64,000 bases of DNA. It comes from Sphingomonadaceae bacterium (lineage in GTDB: Bacteria > Pseudomonadota > Alphaproteobacteria > Sphingomonadales > Sphingomonadaceae). The position numbers and the translations under genes were made by a program. The stretch's first letter is position 1, and every line of letters starts with the position of its first letter. Below are positions 18,452 to 27,821 of this stretch, piece after piece. The stretch covers positions 1 to 64,000 of the forward strand of contig CANJUF010000010.1 of assembly GCA_947477745.1 (NCBI GenBank). Direction: 5' to 3'. The notes beneath the pieces are model-generated. The model was not told where the DNA came from and made no database searches. It was given only the letters and a program-made list of their open reading frames with translations.

Positions 18452-19363
18452 TCAGGCCGCAGCTTCGATCTTCCACGCCGGGACGCTGATATCAGACCCG
18501 GTGCGCGCGGCGAATTCGGGCGCAGTGGTGCTCGCGCGGCGAAAGTGGCGCGTTTCGCGGTCGGCGCGGTAGCGGCACGAGCGGTGCATCGAGCAGCGAT
18601 TATCCCAGATCACGAGATCGCCTTGGTGCCATGTGTGGGTGTAGACGTTGCCGGGGCCGGTCGCGTGTTCAGTCAATTCGGCCAGCAACATACGCCCGGC
18701 AGGCTTGGGCATGCCGACGATGTGGTCCGCATGAGCCGATAAATACAGCGTCTTGCGGCCGGTTTCGGGCAGCACGCGCACCAGATCGTGCGTGACGCGC
18801 CCGGTGATGGCGGGATTGGTGGCATCGAAATCGTCAAAGCCAAGCGCGCGGCGCGCGGTGGTCGACGAATGTTCTGCGACCAGCCCTTCGACCAGTTCGC
18901 GGCGATCGGGGTCGAGGCTATCCCATGCGGCGCGCATATCAGCGAACTGTGTTTCGCCGCCCTCACTGGTGACGGTGATGCCGTACAGCATCGAAAGATG
19001 AGCTGGCACCGCCTTGAACGAGGCGTCGGTATGCCAGAAACGGTTGCCCATATCGAGCAGTCGCCGCCGGTCACCGGCAGCAACGGGCTTGCCGTCTTCT
19101 CCAAGGTTGGAAACCTGCAGCAGGTCCTTGCGCATGCCGCGCGCATAGTCGCCCGACATCTGGCTGTAAGAATCAAGCTGACCGAACTTGGCGGCGAAAT
19201 CGGCCTGCTGGTCGCCGTCAAGCGCCTGGCCCGGCAGCACAATGACGCAGTGCGCGATCAGCGCCTCGCGGATGAAGGCCACGTCCGCCTTGCTGGCGCG
19301 CGCGGCGTCGATGCCCTCGATGCGGGCGGCGAAAGCTGGCGTGAGCGGGGTCGTTGTGGCCAT
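18452..19363 (-). CDS. TauD/TfdA family Fe(II)/2-oxoglutarate dioxygenase
   Basis: NRFWHTDASFKAVPAHLSMLYG (HxD), GDLVIWDNRCSMHRSCRYRADRETRHFRRAS. Start ATG 19363. Confidence 0.88.
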   Translation of the reverse strand: MATTTPLTPAFAARIEGIDAARASKADVAFIREALIAHCVIVLPGQALDGDQQADFAAKFGQLDSYSQMSGDYARGMRKDLLQVSNLGEDGKPVAAGDRRRLLDMGNRFWHTDASFKAVPAHLSMLYGITVTSEGGETQFADMRAAWDSLDPDRRELVEGLVAEHSSTTARRALGFDDFDATNPAITGRVTHDLVRVLPETGRKTLYLSAHADHIVGMPKPAGRMLLAELTEHATGPGNVYTHTWHQGDLVIWDNRCSMHRSCRYRADRETRHFRRASTTAPEFAARTGSDISVPAWKIEAAA

Positions 19364-19470
19364 TGCAAATCCTCTCCGCGCCAACTGTATGGCATTTTGC
19401 ATTGCACGCAACGCTTGCGGAATCACGCGGCGACCGCCAGCATTGCCTGAAACGACACAGGGAGAGAGTA

Positions 19471-20607
19471 GTGAGTCAAGCAAGCGTGCCGACTGCCCAA
19501 GATATGATCGCCGAGGCGACGGCAACAACCGGATGGACCGGGGGAGTGGATGCCGAGCTCCTCGTCGGGCTCGAACGCACGGTGCTCGGCTTTGCCGAAG
19601 CGCCGCTGACCGAAGCCGCCCGCGCCGACGCCTACAATGCGATGCGCGGCGATCTCGCCATGCGGTTTCGCCTAGAGCAGTATCTGGCCGATCATCCCGA
19701 GATCGAACAGCAGCAGATCGAAGGCCCGCTGATCGTCACCTCTGTGCCGCGTTCGGGCACCACGGCAACCCTTGCCATGCTCGCGCTCGATCCCCGGTTT
19801 CGCTATACCCGCGACTGGGAAATCAAGCAGCCGCTGCCGCCTCCGGTCCTGGGCGAGGAGGACAGCGATCCGCGCGCTATCGCCGCTCGCGAGCGCGCCG
19901 CGCTGATGGATCAGTCGATCCACCTCCACGACCCCGACGGCCCGGAAGAGGACATGATCGCCATCGCCGCCTACGACATGCGCAGCTATCACGGCCGCTA
20001 TCCCATGCCCGACCGCTACCTCGACGAATATATCGAGGACAGCTTCCACTCGACTTACAAGTTTCACGAGAGGGTTCTGAAACTGCTGCAGTGGAAGCGG
20101 GGCCCCAACCACTGGGTGCTGAAATCGCCGCCGCATCTGTTCCGCTTCGAGGCCATCGTCGAGCGCTATCCCAGTTCGCGGATCGTCATGACTCACCGCG
20201 ATCCGGTGCGGATGATCGGTTCGGTCTCCAGCATGTATGAGCAGCTCTATGCCTCGATTTGTCCGCCGGGTGCAGTCGACAACGCCTGGATTGGTCGGCG
20301 CTGCCTCGATTTCTGGGCGCGCGGCATGGAAATCGCGCTGCGCGCGCGCGACAAGCTGGGCGAGGACCGCTTTGCCGATGTCCACAACCGCGAACTGGTT
20401 GCCGATCCGGTGGCGACGCTGGAAAAGCTTTACGACCGGCTGGGCTTCACGATGGACGACGGGACACGTGCGCGCATTTTGGATTACAACAGCCGCAATG
20501 CGCAGGGCGCGCACGGCGAGCACAAATATACGGTCGAGAAATACGGCCTGACCGAAGCAGAGATTAACGCCGCCTTCGCGGAGTACCTGGACCGGTTCGG
20601 ACTTTAG
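19471..20607 (+). CDS. Sulfotransferase family protein
   Basis: LIVTSVPRSGTTATLAMLALDPRFRYTRDWEIKQPLPPP; WVLKSPPHLFRFEAIVERYPSSRIVMTHRDPV. GTG start preceded by GGAGAGAG. Confidence 0.88.
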   Translation: MSQASVPTAQDMIAEATATTGWTGGVDAELLVGLERTVLGFAEAPLTEAARADAYNAMRGDLAMRFRLEQYLADHPEIEQQQIEGPLIVTSVPRSGTTATLAMLALDPRFRYTRDWEIKQPLPPPVLGEEDSDPRAIAARERAALMDQSIHLHDPDGPEEDMIAIAAYDMRSYHGRYPMPDRYLDEYIEDSFHSTYKFHERVLKLLQWKRGPNHWVLKSPPHLFRFEAIVERYPSSRIVMTHRDPVRMIGSVSSMYEQLYASICPPGAVDNAWIGRRCLDFWARGMEIALRARDKLGEDRFADVHNRELVADPVATLEKLYDRLGFTMDDGTRARILDYNSRNAQGAHGEHKYTVEKYGLTEAEINAAFAEYLDRFGL

Positions 20608-22244
20608 GCTTCGACCTCGCTCACCTTTCCGCCCTCGATGCGGATCAGCCGCCCGGCGAGCGCAAGGCTTGCCGGGCGGTGCGTGATGAGGATCACTGTA
20701 CGGCCCTTCAGCGCCTGTTCGCACGAGGCGATAAATGCACTCTCGCCGTCGAGGTCGAACATCGAGGTCGCCTCGTCGAACACCAGCACCGGAGGATCGG
20801 CGAGCAGCGCGCGGGCGAGCGCGATGCGCTGGCGCTGTCCGCCCGACAGGCGCACGCCGTGATCGCCGATCTCGGTATCGTAGCCGCTGGCGAGCCCGCT
20901 GATGAACTCGTGCGCCTGCGCCAGCCGCGCGGCCTGCTCGATCGCCGCCTGGTCCGCGCCATCCCGCCCGAACGCGATGTTCGCGCGGATCGTGCCGTTG
21001 AACAATAGCGGGCGCTGGGGAACGAGGCCGAACTGGCGGCGCAGCGCCTGAAGCTGGATATCGCGGATCTCCCGCCCGTCGAGCCTCACTTCGCCTGCCG
21101 ACGGCTCATGGAAGCGCAGCAGCAGGTTGACGAGCGTGGTCTTGCCCGCGCCGTTCTCGCCCACAAGAGCGACGATCTGCCCGGCCGGAATGTCGAGATC
21201 GACATGATCGAGCACCACTTCGCGCCCCGGATAGGCGAAAGTCACGCCGCGCAGGCAAAGCGCGCCTTTGGCCCGCCCCAGCGTGCCTGGCGCGGCATAG
21301 CCGGCTTCCGGCTCGCGCTGCACCACGCTGTTCAGCCTTTCCAGCGTGCCGAGCGCGGTCTGAACCTCGCCGTATATGTTGGAAAGCGCGCCGACCGGTC
21401 GCGTCAGCAGCGCCGCGTAGAAGAGGAAGCCGAACAGCTCGGTCGGGCTCATCGCCCCGCCGTGCATCGAACGCCCGGCGACGATCAGCAGCGTGATCGC
21501 GGCGCTGGCAGCGATCAGTTCGATTGCGGGACCGATCGCGGCCTTGATGCGGCTCTCGCGCTGCGCCAGCACCATCGCCTGTTCGACCGCTGCGCCGTAG
21601 CGCGCCGCCTCGATATCCTCGCGCGCGAAGGACTTGATCGCGGGAAGCATTTCGAGGTTTTCCTCGGCGACCGCGACCACTTCGGCCTCGGCTTCGCGGA
21701 TCCGGATGGCGAGGCCGCGCAGCCTGCGGCCGATCAGCTTGATGATCAGATAGAACAGCGGAACCGCCACCGGCACGATCGAGGCGAGCAGCGGATCGAT
21801 GGTGAACATGATGGCCACCGCGCCGGCCGCCGTCATCAGCCGCGCGGGAATGCCGGTCAGCGTCGAGGTGAGAAAGGTGCCGAGGCTGCTCACCTCCCAG
21901 GTCATCAGCGCCAGCGTGTCGCCCTGCCGGTGATTCTCGTGGTAGCCGATCGGCAGCGACTGCAAATGCCGGTAGATGCGCTGGCGTTGGTCAGCGAGAA
22001 TGCGTGCCGACGCCATGCCCGACCACAGCGCGGTGAGGAAGCCGACCAGCGCGGTCAGCACGACCGCGCCGACCAGCAGCGCCGCGATCACGCCCGTGGG
22101 GGCCTCGCCCTTGCCGAACATGCCGCCGAGCAGCCGCGCGCCCAGCGCCGGGATGGCGAGCGACACCAGCGAGCCGGCCACCGACATCAGCGCGAGCTGC
22201 GTCCGATAGGGTCTGGCGAGGAGAAGGAGGTCGCGCAGCTGCAT
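20604..22244 (-). CDS. ABC transporter, fused permease and ATP-binding protein
   Basis: Walker A GENGAGKTT, signature LSGGQRQRIALARALL, Walker B VLVFDEAT, N-terminal TM domain. Confidence 0.93.
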   Translation of the reverse strand: MQLRDLLLLARPYRTQLALMSVAGSLVSLAIPALGARLLGGMFGKGEAPTGVIAALLVGAVVLTALVGFLTALWSGMASARILADQRQRIYRHLQSLPIGYHENHRQGDTLALMTWEVSSLGTFLTSTLTGIPARLMTAAGAVAIMFTIDPLLASIVPVAVPLFYLIIKLIGRRLRGLAIRIREAEAEVVAVAEENLEMLPAIKSFAREDIEAARYGAAVEQAMVLAQRESRIKAAIGPAIELIAASAAITLLIVAGRSMHGGAMSPTELFGFLFYAALLTRPVGALSNIYGEVQTALGTLERLNSVVQREPEAGYAAPGTLGRAKGALCLRGVTFAYPGREVVLDHVDLDIPAGQIVALVGENGAGKTTLVNLLLRFHEPSAGEVRLDGREIRDIQLQALRRQFGLVPQRPLLFNGTIRANIAFGRDGADQAAIEQAARLAQAHEFISGLASGYDTEIGDHGVRLSGGQRQRIALARALLADPPVLVFDEATSMFDLDGESAFIASCEQALKGRTVILITHRPASLALAGRLIRIEGGKVSEVEA

Positions 22245-22293
22245 TGCAGCTGGCTAGGCGATGGCCGCGCCCGGGGCAATTGCCCCAAGTGTT

Positions 22294-22893
22294 TTACTGT
22301 CCCAGCGCGGCGATCACGTCCTCGCTTTGCACCACGCGCGCGATCATCCGCATCTGGTTGTCGACGATGGCGCGGTGTGTGGCCATATCGGAGGCGGCGA
22401 TGCAGTCATCAGGCACAAGCACGTGATAGCCCAGTTCGGAGGCGACCATCACGTTGCCCGCCACGCCGACATTGACCGAAACCCCGGTGACGACGACGGT
22501 CTCGATCCCCATGCGCCGCATCAGGGTATCGAGCTGGGTGCCGACCATCGCGGTCATGCCTGAGGAGCGCGGGATTTCGAAATCGCCTTCCTGGAATTCG
22601 CAACCTTCGACATAGGCCTGCGCGGGGTGATCCTTGGGCAGCGGCGTGCCCTTCATCGACATGGCCGCGATCAGCGTGTTCACCTTGACGTCGGCGCGGT
22701 CCGCCCTGCCGCGCGCAGGAGTGTGGAACACCGGCGCGCCAGCCTTGCGGAAGGCGGCGGCGAGCGCCGCAATTTTCTTGGCGATTCCGCGCTCGGTCAC
22801 TTGGTTGGCCAGTGCGGGAAAGCCCGCATATTGCGGATCGACCACGAACTTCTGCATTTCGTGGATGATGAGCGCGGGCTTGCCAGTAATCAT
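22294..22893 (-). CDS. Isochorismatase-like cysteine hydrolase fold protein with atypical active site
   Basis: ALIIHEMQKFVVDPQY...VGTQLDTLMRRMGIETVVVTGVSVNVGVAGNVMVASELGYHVLVPDDCIA. Confidence 0.8.
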   Translation of the reverse strand: MITGKPALIIHEMQKFVVDPQYAGFPALANQVTERGIAKKIAALAAAFRKAGAPVFHTPARGRADRADVKVNTLIAAMSMKGTPLPKDHPAQAYVEGCEFQEGDFEIPRSSGMTAMVGTQLDTLMRRMGIETVVVTGVSVNVGVAGNVMVASELGYHVLVPDDCIAASDMATHRAIVDNQMRMIARVVQSEDVIAALGQ

Positions 22894-22943
22894 GTTATGT
22901 CCTCTCCTGTCCCTTGTGGACCTTTGGAGGGGAGACTAGCCGA

Positions 22944-23540
22944 ATGATACAGGCGCGCAATGGGCGATGGCTGGTGTGGTCAATGGCGATTGGCCTTTCG
23001 CTGGCGCAGGGGAGCACGGCAATGGCAAAGGAAGATCTCGCGCAGCGGATCGAGCGGCTCGAGGCGCGTCTCGCCGATGCCGAGGCGCGGCTTGGCGTGC
23101 AGCAGGTGATCACCACTTACGGCCTTGCCGCCGACACGAACGACATTCCTGCGATGATGTCGCTGTGGACCGATGACTGCGTGATCGAGATCGACGGCAA
23201 CGTCATCGCGCAGGGGCGCGAGCAGTCGCGCGGGATCATCGAATCGGAAGTTCACCAGTCGATCCAGCCCTATTCCGCGCATGTCATGGGGCCGTTCAGG
23301 ATCGACGTGATCGATGCCGATCACGCAGTCGCGACCGGTTACCAGACGGTCTATGTCCGCGAGGGCAAGCGGGCGGAAGGGCAGTCGCAGGTCTGGCGGC
23401 AATCGTTCGGGCGGTGGGAACTGCGGCGCAGCGGCGGGCGCTGGGAAATCGCGCGGCGCCAGTCGCGCGCGGTATCGCATCCCGGCGTCAAGGCGATTGT
23501 CGAGCCGACCCTGCGCAAGCGCGAAGATGGCGCCAATTGA
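22944..23540 (+). CDS. Putatively secreted SnoaL/NTF2-like protein
   Basis: N-terminal signal-like MIQARNGRWLVWSMAIGLSLAQGSTAMA; VQQVITTYGLAADTNDIPAMMSLWTDDCVIEIDG. Confidence 0.75.
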   Translation: MIQARNGRWLVWSMAIGLSLAQGSTAMAKEDLAQRIERLEARLADAEARLGVQQVITTYGLAADTNDIPAMMSLWTDDCVIEIDGNVIAQGREQSRGIIESEVHQSIQPYSAHVMGPFRIDVIDADHAVATGYQTVYVREGKRAEGQSQVWRQSFGRWELRRSGGRWEIARRQSRAVSHPGVKAIVEPTLRKREDGAN

Positions 23541-23650
23541 CATATTGTGCCTTGCCCGCCTGTTCTGCTAGCGGAGCTGCAACAAGTCTATTGAGTTAAG
23601 TGAAATGCCTTTGCCCGCTTCCGGGCCGGGCCATAAGGGAGTGACCCCGC

Positions 23651-24835
23651 ATGGGATTTCCGCAACGCAAGGCGGCTATCGTCGGCGTCTACAATACGAA
23701 ACAGGCCCGGATGATAGAGGGCAGCTCGTGGACGCTCGCGCTGGAAGCGATTCAAGGCGCGCTCGACGATGCGGGTCTCAAGCACAGCGATATCGATGGC
23801 CTGTCCTCGATGATGTACGATGCCAGCCTCACCGCGCAGCAGATGTGGGTGGAGCAGCTTGGCGGCAGGCCGATGACCTATACCTCGCACGGTATCGCCG
23901 GTGCGCTGGTGACCAAGGCGGCGGCGGCGATCGCGGCGGGCCTGACCAACGTGGTGTGCATCTATTTCGGCAATGCCGGGATGCGCGCGGGCCCCTCGAA
24001 GCAGCGCGCCGCGGCCGAAGCCGCGCCGGTGGTGCGCAAGGCGCCGCGCGTGCCCGACTGGGATTTCAACATTCACGGCGCTTATATGTCGGCCTGGTAT
24101 GCGCTGTGGACGCGCCGCTACATGGACCAGTTCAACGCGCCCTATGAGAACCTTGCCGAATATCCGGTGATCGCGCGCTATCACGCTACGCTCAACCCGG
24201 CCTCGATCATGGGCGAGCGCGGCGAGATTACCGTGCAGGACGTGATCGATTCGCCGATGATCAGTTCGCCCTTGCACCGGCTCGATTGCTCGCTCGACAA
24301 CGATGGCGGCTATGCGATCCTCGTCGCCTCGGCCGAAGTGGCGAAGAATTGCCGCAAGGAGCCGATCTGGGTGCTGGGCGGCGGCGAAGGCATCTATACC
24401 GATTTCTACATGTCCTTCACCAATGACTGGATCAACGACAACGGCCAGTCGGTGCGCAAGGCGAGCGAGATGGCCTTCGCCGGTGCCGGCGTGACCCGCG
24501 ACGACATCGACGTCGCCGCGATGTACGATTGCTTCCCGGTGACGATGGCCCGCAACATCGAGGAAATGGGCTTCTGCAGTGTGGGCGAAGGCCACGAATA
24601 CATCAAGGAAGGCCACCTCAAGCTGGGCGGCAAGCTGCCGACCAACACCGATGGCGGCCTGCTGTCGCACAGCCACTGCGGCAATCCGAGCGGGATGCAT
24701 GTGGTCGAAGTGGTCAAGCAGCTGCGCGGCGAATGCGACGCGCGGCAGGTCAAGGATGCGAAGATCGGCGCGGTCCTGTCGCAGGGCTATGCAGTCCACG
24801 GCGTCGCGGGTGTCGCCATTCTCGGCAAGGATTGA
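23651..24835 (+). CDS. Thiolase-fold protein, SCP2-thiolase/lipid-transfer (Ltp2-like)
   Basis: KAAIVGVYNTKQARMIEGSSWTLALEAIQGALDDAGL...YTSHGIAGALVTKAAAAIAAGL...LPTNTDGGLLSHSHCGNPSG. Confidence 0.85.
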   Translation: MGFPQRKAAIVGVYNTKQARMIEGSSWTLALEAIQGALDDAGLKHSDIDGLSSMMYDASLTAQQMWVEQLGGRPMTYTSHGIAGALVTKAAAAIAAGLTNVVCIYFGNAGMRAGPSKQRAAAEAAPVVRKAPRVPDWDFNIHGAYMSAWYALWTRRYMDQFNAPYENLAEYPVIARYHATLNPASIMGERGEITVQDVIDSPMISSPLHRLDCSLDNDGGYAILVASAEVAKNCRKEPIWVLGGGEGIYTDFYMSFTNDWINDNGQSVRKASEMAFAGAGVTRDDIDVAAMYDCFPVTMARNIEEMGFCSVGEGHEYIKEGHLKLGGKLPTNTDGGLLSHSHCGNPSGMHVVEVVKQLRGECDARQVKDAKIGAVLSQGYAVHGVAGVAILGKD

Positions 24836-24847
24836 GGATCAGCAACG

Positions 24848-25273
24848 ATGACAGAGCAACCCTACAACAAGCCCTTGCCGCAGCGCCTGCCCGAGAACGA
24901 GGAGTTCTGGGAGGGCCTCGAGGCCGGCGAGTTCCGCGTGCCCAAGTGCAACAATTGCGGGTACTGGCACTGGATTCCCTATCCTGCCTGCCGCAACTGC
25001 CTCTCGACCGACCAGACCTGGACCGCGACCAGCGGCAAGGGCACGGTGTTTTCCTACACCGTGGTTCACCGCGGGCCAGGCGGCTTCCGTGACGACGTGC
25101 CCTATGTGCTCGCCATGGTCGAATTTCCCGAAGGCCCGCGCAACCCGATCGTGCTCGGCACCATGGTCGATGTCGATCCTGACGCGGTCCACACCGGCAT
25201 GCCGGTCAAGGTCGTCTATGAGGAAATTCCGGGCGAAGACGTGACCATCTGGCACTTCGCGCCGGACAATTGA
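24848..25273 (+). CDS. Zn-ribbon/OB-fold (DUF35) protein
   Basis: VPKCNNCGYWHWIPYPACRNC followed by OB-fold FSYTVVHRGPGGFRDDVPYVLAMVEF. Follows a thiolase gene. Confidence 0.88.
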   Translation: MTEQPYNKPLPQRLPENEEFWEGLEAGEFRVPKCNNCGYWHWIPYPACRNCLSTDQTWTATSGKGTVFSYTVVHRGPGGFRDDVPYVLAMVEFPEGPRNPIVLGTMVDVDPDAVHTGMPVKVVYEEIPGEDVTIWHFAPDN

Positions 25274-25279
25274 ATAAGC

Positions 25280-25299
25280 GGGAAGGGGCGACCCTTCCC
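25280..25299. terminator. Hairpin between convergent genes (GGGAAGGG-GCGA-CCCTTCCC)
   Basis: Perfect 8-bp stem with GCGA (GNRA) loop in the 30-nt gap between genes ending at 25273 (+) and 25304 (-). Confidence 0.7.
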
Positions 25300-25303
25300 C
25301 GAT

Positions 25304-25684
25304 TCAGTCCATGCCTTCGATGAGCTCGATGATGTGGCCATCGGGACTCTCGAGGAAGACGTAGCATACCGTGCCGAAGCGCTGCGGCTCGCCCTGGCGC
25401 TTGGCACCGGCGGCCTCGGCGCGGGCGAGCGCGGCTTCCATCTCGGGTACGTAAAATCCGATCGGGCCGTAGGAATTGCCGCGCGTGATCTCCAGTCCGT
25501 CCTTCTCGAACAGGATCAGTCCGCAGGCTTCGTCAGGCGTCTTGAGAATATGTTCGCGAAAGCCGGGCGCAACGACCGGCTCGCTCGCCACCATGCCGAA
25601 CGCCTCTTCGTAAAAGCGCTGGGTGGCGGCGGCATCTGCGACCGTGATCTTGAAAAAGCCGAGACGCGATGCGGCACTTGTCAT
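25304..25684 (-). CDS. VOC (glyoxalase/bleomycin-resistance) family protein
   Basis: RLGFFKITVADAAATQRFYEEAFGM...GTVCYVFLESPDGHIIELIEG. Confidence 0.85.
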   Translation of the reverse strand: MTSAASRLGFFKITVADAAATQRFYEEAFGMVASEPVVAPGFREHILKTPDEACGLILFEKDGLEITRGNSYGPIGFYVPEMEAALARAEAAGAKRQGEPQRFGTVCYVFLESPDGHIIELIEGMD

Positions 25685-25687
25685 GTT

Positions 25688-26083
25688 TCAATTCCCCTGT
25701 TGAATCAGTTCGATCTCGTGGCCGTGCGGCGTACGCAGGATAGCAAAGCGCACCGCGCCTGCGGCAGTCGGCTCCCTGACCATGCTTGAGCCGCAGTCGA
25801 TCGCGCGGGCGAGCACGCCGTCAAGATTGTCAGTGCGCACGCCCAGCGGTCCCCAGCCGTTGCCGATGTCGCGCGGCTTGCCGTCTTTCCAGCAGCGCAG
25901 GATCACGTCGAACGGATTGTCCGGCGCTGACATGGCGACCTGCCGGAACTCGGCAAGATCGAGCACTTGTCCCGCGTTCCAGCCGAAAACCTCGCGAAAG
26001 AAGGCAATGGCTGCTTCGAGATCGGGGACGTGCAGCTTGACGAAACCGGGATCGCAGCGCGGCGCGGCAGCAGGAGCGGTCAT
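25688..26083 (-). CDS. VOC family protein
   Basis: PGFVKLHVPDLEAAIAFFREVFGWN...VRFAILRTPHGHEIELIQQGN. ATGA coupling with upstream aldolase. Confidence 0.83.
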   Translation of the reverse strand: MTAPAAAPRCDPGFVKLHVPDLEAAIAFFREVFGWNAGQVLDLAEFRQVAMSAPDNPFDVILRCWKDGKPRDIGNGWGPLGVRTDNLDGVLARAIDCGSSMVREPTAAGAVRFAILRTPHGHEIELIQQGN

Positions 26084-26871
26084 GCGCCGCGCCCGTGGAA
26101 ATTCACGCCTTTGCGCGCCAGCAATCGCAACGCCGCCTGCCATTCGAGGCATCCGGCAGGATCACGCGGGCCGCCGGGCCGGTCGAGCCACTGACCGAAG
26201 CCCTTGGCCTGGCCTTCGAGGATCGCTTGGGGCGGATAGTGCAGGTCGCTGCCTGCCGCCATCAGCATGACCTGCGCCTCGCAGGCCATCTGGAAATTGT
26301 GAAGCTGGACATAGGCTTCGGCGATTGTGCGTCCGGCAATCATTACCCCGTGGTTGCGCAGGATGACCGTGTCCTTGCCTTCGAAATCGCGCACCAGCCG
26401 CTCGCAGGCATCGCCGCCGAAGCCATAATCGTGATAGCCTACGCGGCCCGCAAACCCCATTGCGGTCTGCGTCAGCAGCAGCAGACCCGAAGCCATCGCC
26501 GATACTGCCATGATCGCGGGCGTGTGGACATGAGCGAGGCATTGCAGGTCACCGCGCGCGGCGAGCACCGGCGCGTGCAGGTCGTGCGCGGCGACATTGG
26601 TCTGTGCATCGGCCTGGCGGTCGATGATTGCCCCGTCCGAGAGCCGCACCTTGACCAGGTTGTCAGGCGTCACCTCGTCGTAAAGCAGGCCATAGGGATT
26701 GACGAGATAGGCGTCCGGCTCGCCCGGAATCTTGGCCGAGATGTGGTTGTAAATGAGGTCGGTCCAGCCATGATGATCGACCAGCCGGTAAAACGCGGCA
26801 AGGTCGCGGCGGGTGGCCCGCTCGGCTTGCGACATTTCGCTCACCGCTGGTTTTGCTGCTACGCTCGCCAT
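26080..26871 (-). CDS. Class II aldolase/adducin family protein
   Basis: LAAFYRLVDHHGWTDLIYNHISAKIPG...LAHVHTPAIMAVSAM...VILRNHGVMIAGRTIAEAY. Confidence 0.9.
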   Translation of the reverse strand: MASVAAKPAVSEMSQAERATRRDLAAFYRLVDHHGWTDLIYNHISAKIPGEPDAYLVNPYGLLYDEVTPDNLVKVRLSDGAIIDRQADAQTNVAAHDLHAPVLAARGDLQCLAHVHTPAIMAVSAMASGLLLLTQTAMGFAGRVGYHDYGFGGDACERLVRDFEGKDTVILRNHGVMIAGRTIAEAYVQLHNFQMACEAQVMLMAAGSDLHYPPQAILEGQAKGFGQWLDRPGGPRDPAGCLEWQAALRLLARKGVNFHGRGA

Positions 26872-26888
26872 GTCGCTCTCCCTTGTCG

Positions 26889-27806
26889 TTATCGCAGCTT
26901 TGCGATCACTTCGCTGCCATACCACTCCACCGCTTCGATGTATTGCGCGCGGCTGCCGTGCGGAGCCATGGCGGAGATCCAGTTCACACCCGCTTCAGCC
27001 ATCTCGCCAACCGCATCGACATAAGCCGATACGTCCCCGTCGCCCAGCCAGCCGACCTTGACCGGCGGCCCGGCGGAGAGATCGAACTGTCCGCTGCGCC
27101 CCTCGCGCGCGCGAATGTCCTCGATCTTGGCAACGCGCTCCTTGAAGTCGGGAATATCGCCCACGGCAATGTCGCGGTTGGCCGCGCTCATCCCCCTGGC
27201 GGCGAAGAACGGGCACCAGCCGTCGCCGTACTTGCCCGCGCGCTCGAGCGCGGCGGGGCTGCTGCCGCCGATCCACAGTGGGGGAGGGGAGGAAAGCGCG
27301 GGGCGCGGTTCGACCTCGACCGCGTCGAAATTCATCCCCTTGTAGCTTATCGGGCCGCCGCTCCAGGCAAGGCGCAGCACTTCCAGAGCCTCGTCGAACA
27401 GCTTGCCGCGCCGCTTGAAATCGGAGCCGAGCGCGTCGAATTCGACCTTCTGGTAGCCCGCACCCATGCCCAGGATCAGCCGCCCGCCGGTCAGCGTCTG
27501 GACCGTGGCTGCACACTTGGCGAGCAGGAACGGATTGCGATAGCCCGCGACCACGATGTTGGTGTGCAGCTTGAGCTTGCGGCTGGCCGAGCCGAGCGCC
27601 ATCAATGCCGCGAAGGGATCGAGCGCGTCGTGGCCCATGCCCTGGTGCAGCCAGTGCGTATCGGGTGAGGGGTGATCGGTGATGAAGGCGGCGTCGAACC
27701 CCGCCCTTTCGAGGGCGGACGCCATCTCGGCAATCGCGTCGAGCGTCTGGAATTCGCCCGGCGTGGGGACGCCGAGCGGGATCTCGATGGTGAAATTCGG
27801 GGTCAT
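26889..27806 (-). CDS. LLM class flavin/F420-dependent oxidoreductase
   Basis: AEMASALERAGFDAAFITDHPSPD...KLHTNIVVAGYRNPFLLAKCAATVQTLTGGRLILGMGAGYQKVEFDALG. Confidence 0.87.
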   Translation of the reverse strand: MTPNFTIEIPLGVPTPGEFQTLDAIAEMASALERAGFDAAFITDHPSPDTHWLHQGMGHDALDPFAALMALGSASRKLKLHTNIVVAGYRNPFLLAKCAATVQTLTGGRLILGMGAGYQKVEFDALGSDFKRRGKLFDEALEVLRLAWSGGPISYKGMNFDAVEVEPRPALSSPPPLWIGGSSPAALERAGKYGDGWCPFFAARGMSAANRDIAVGDIPDFKERVAKIEDIRAREGRSGQFDLSAGPPVKVGWLGDGDVSAYVDAVGEMAEAGVNWISAMAPHGSRAQYIEAVEWYGSEVIAKLR

Positions 27807-27821
27807 TTCTATCCTCTCAGA

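Noticed and set aside
21108-22475. 455-aa plus-strand ORF
   Set aside because: Antisense to the ABC transporter; His/Arg/Gln-rich composition without domain signal.
23590-23606. TTGAGTTAAGTGAA as another FNR box upstream of the thiolase
   Set aside because: The second half-site is TGAA instead of TCAA and there is no supporting promoter element; too weak to call.
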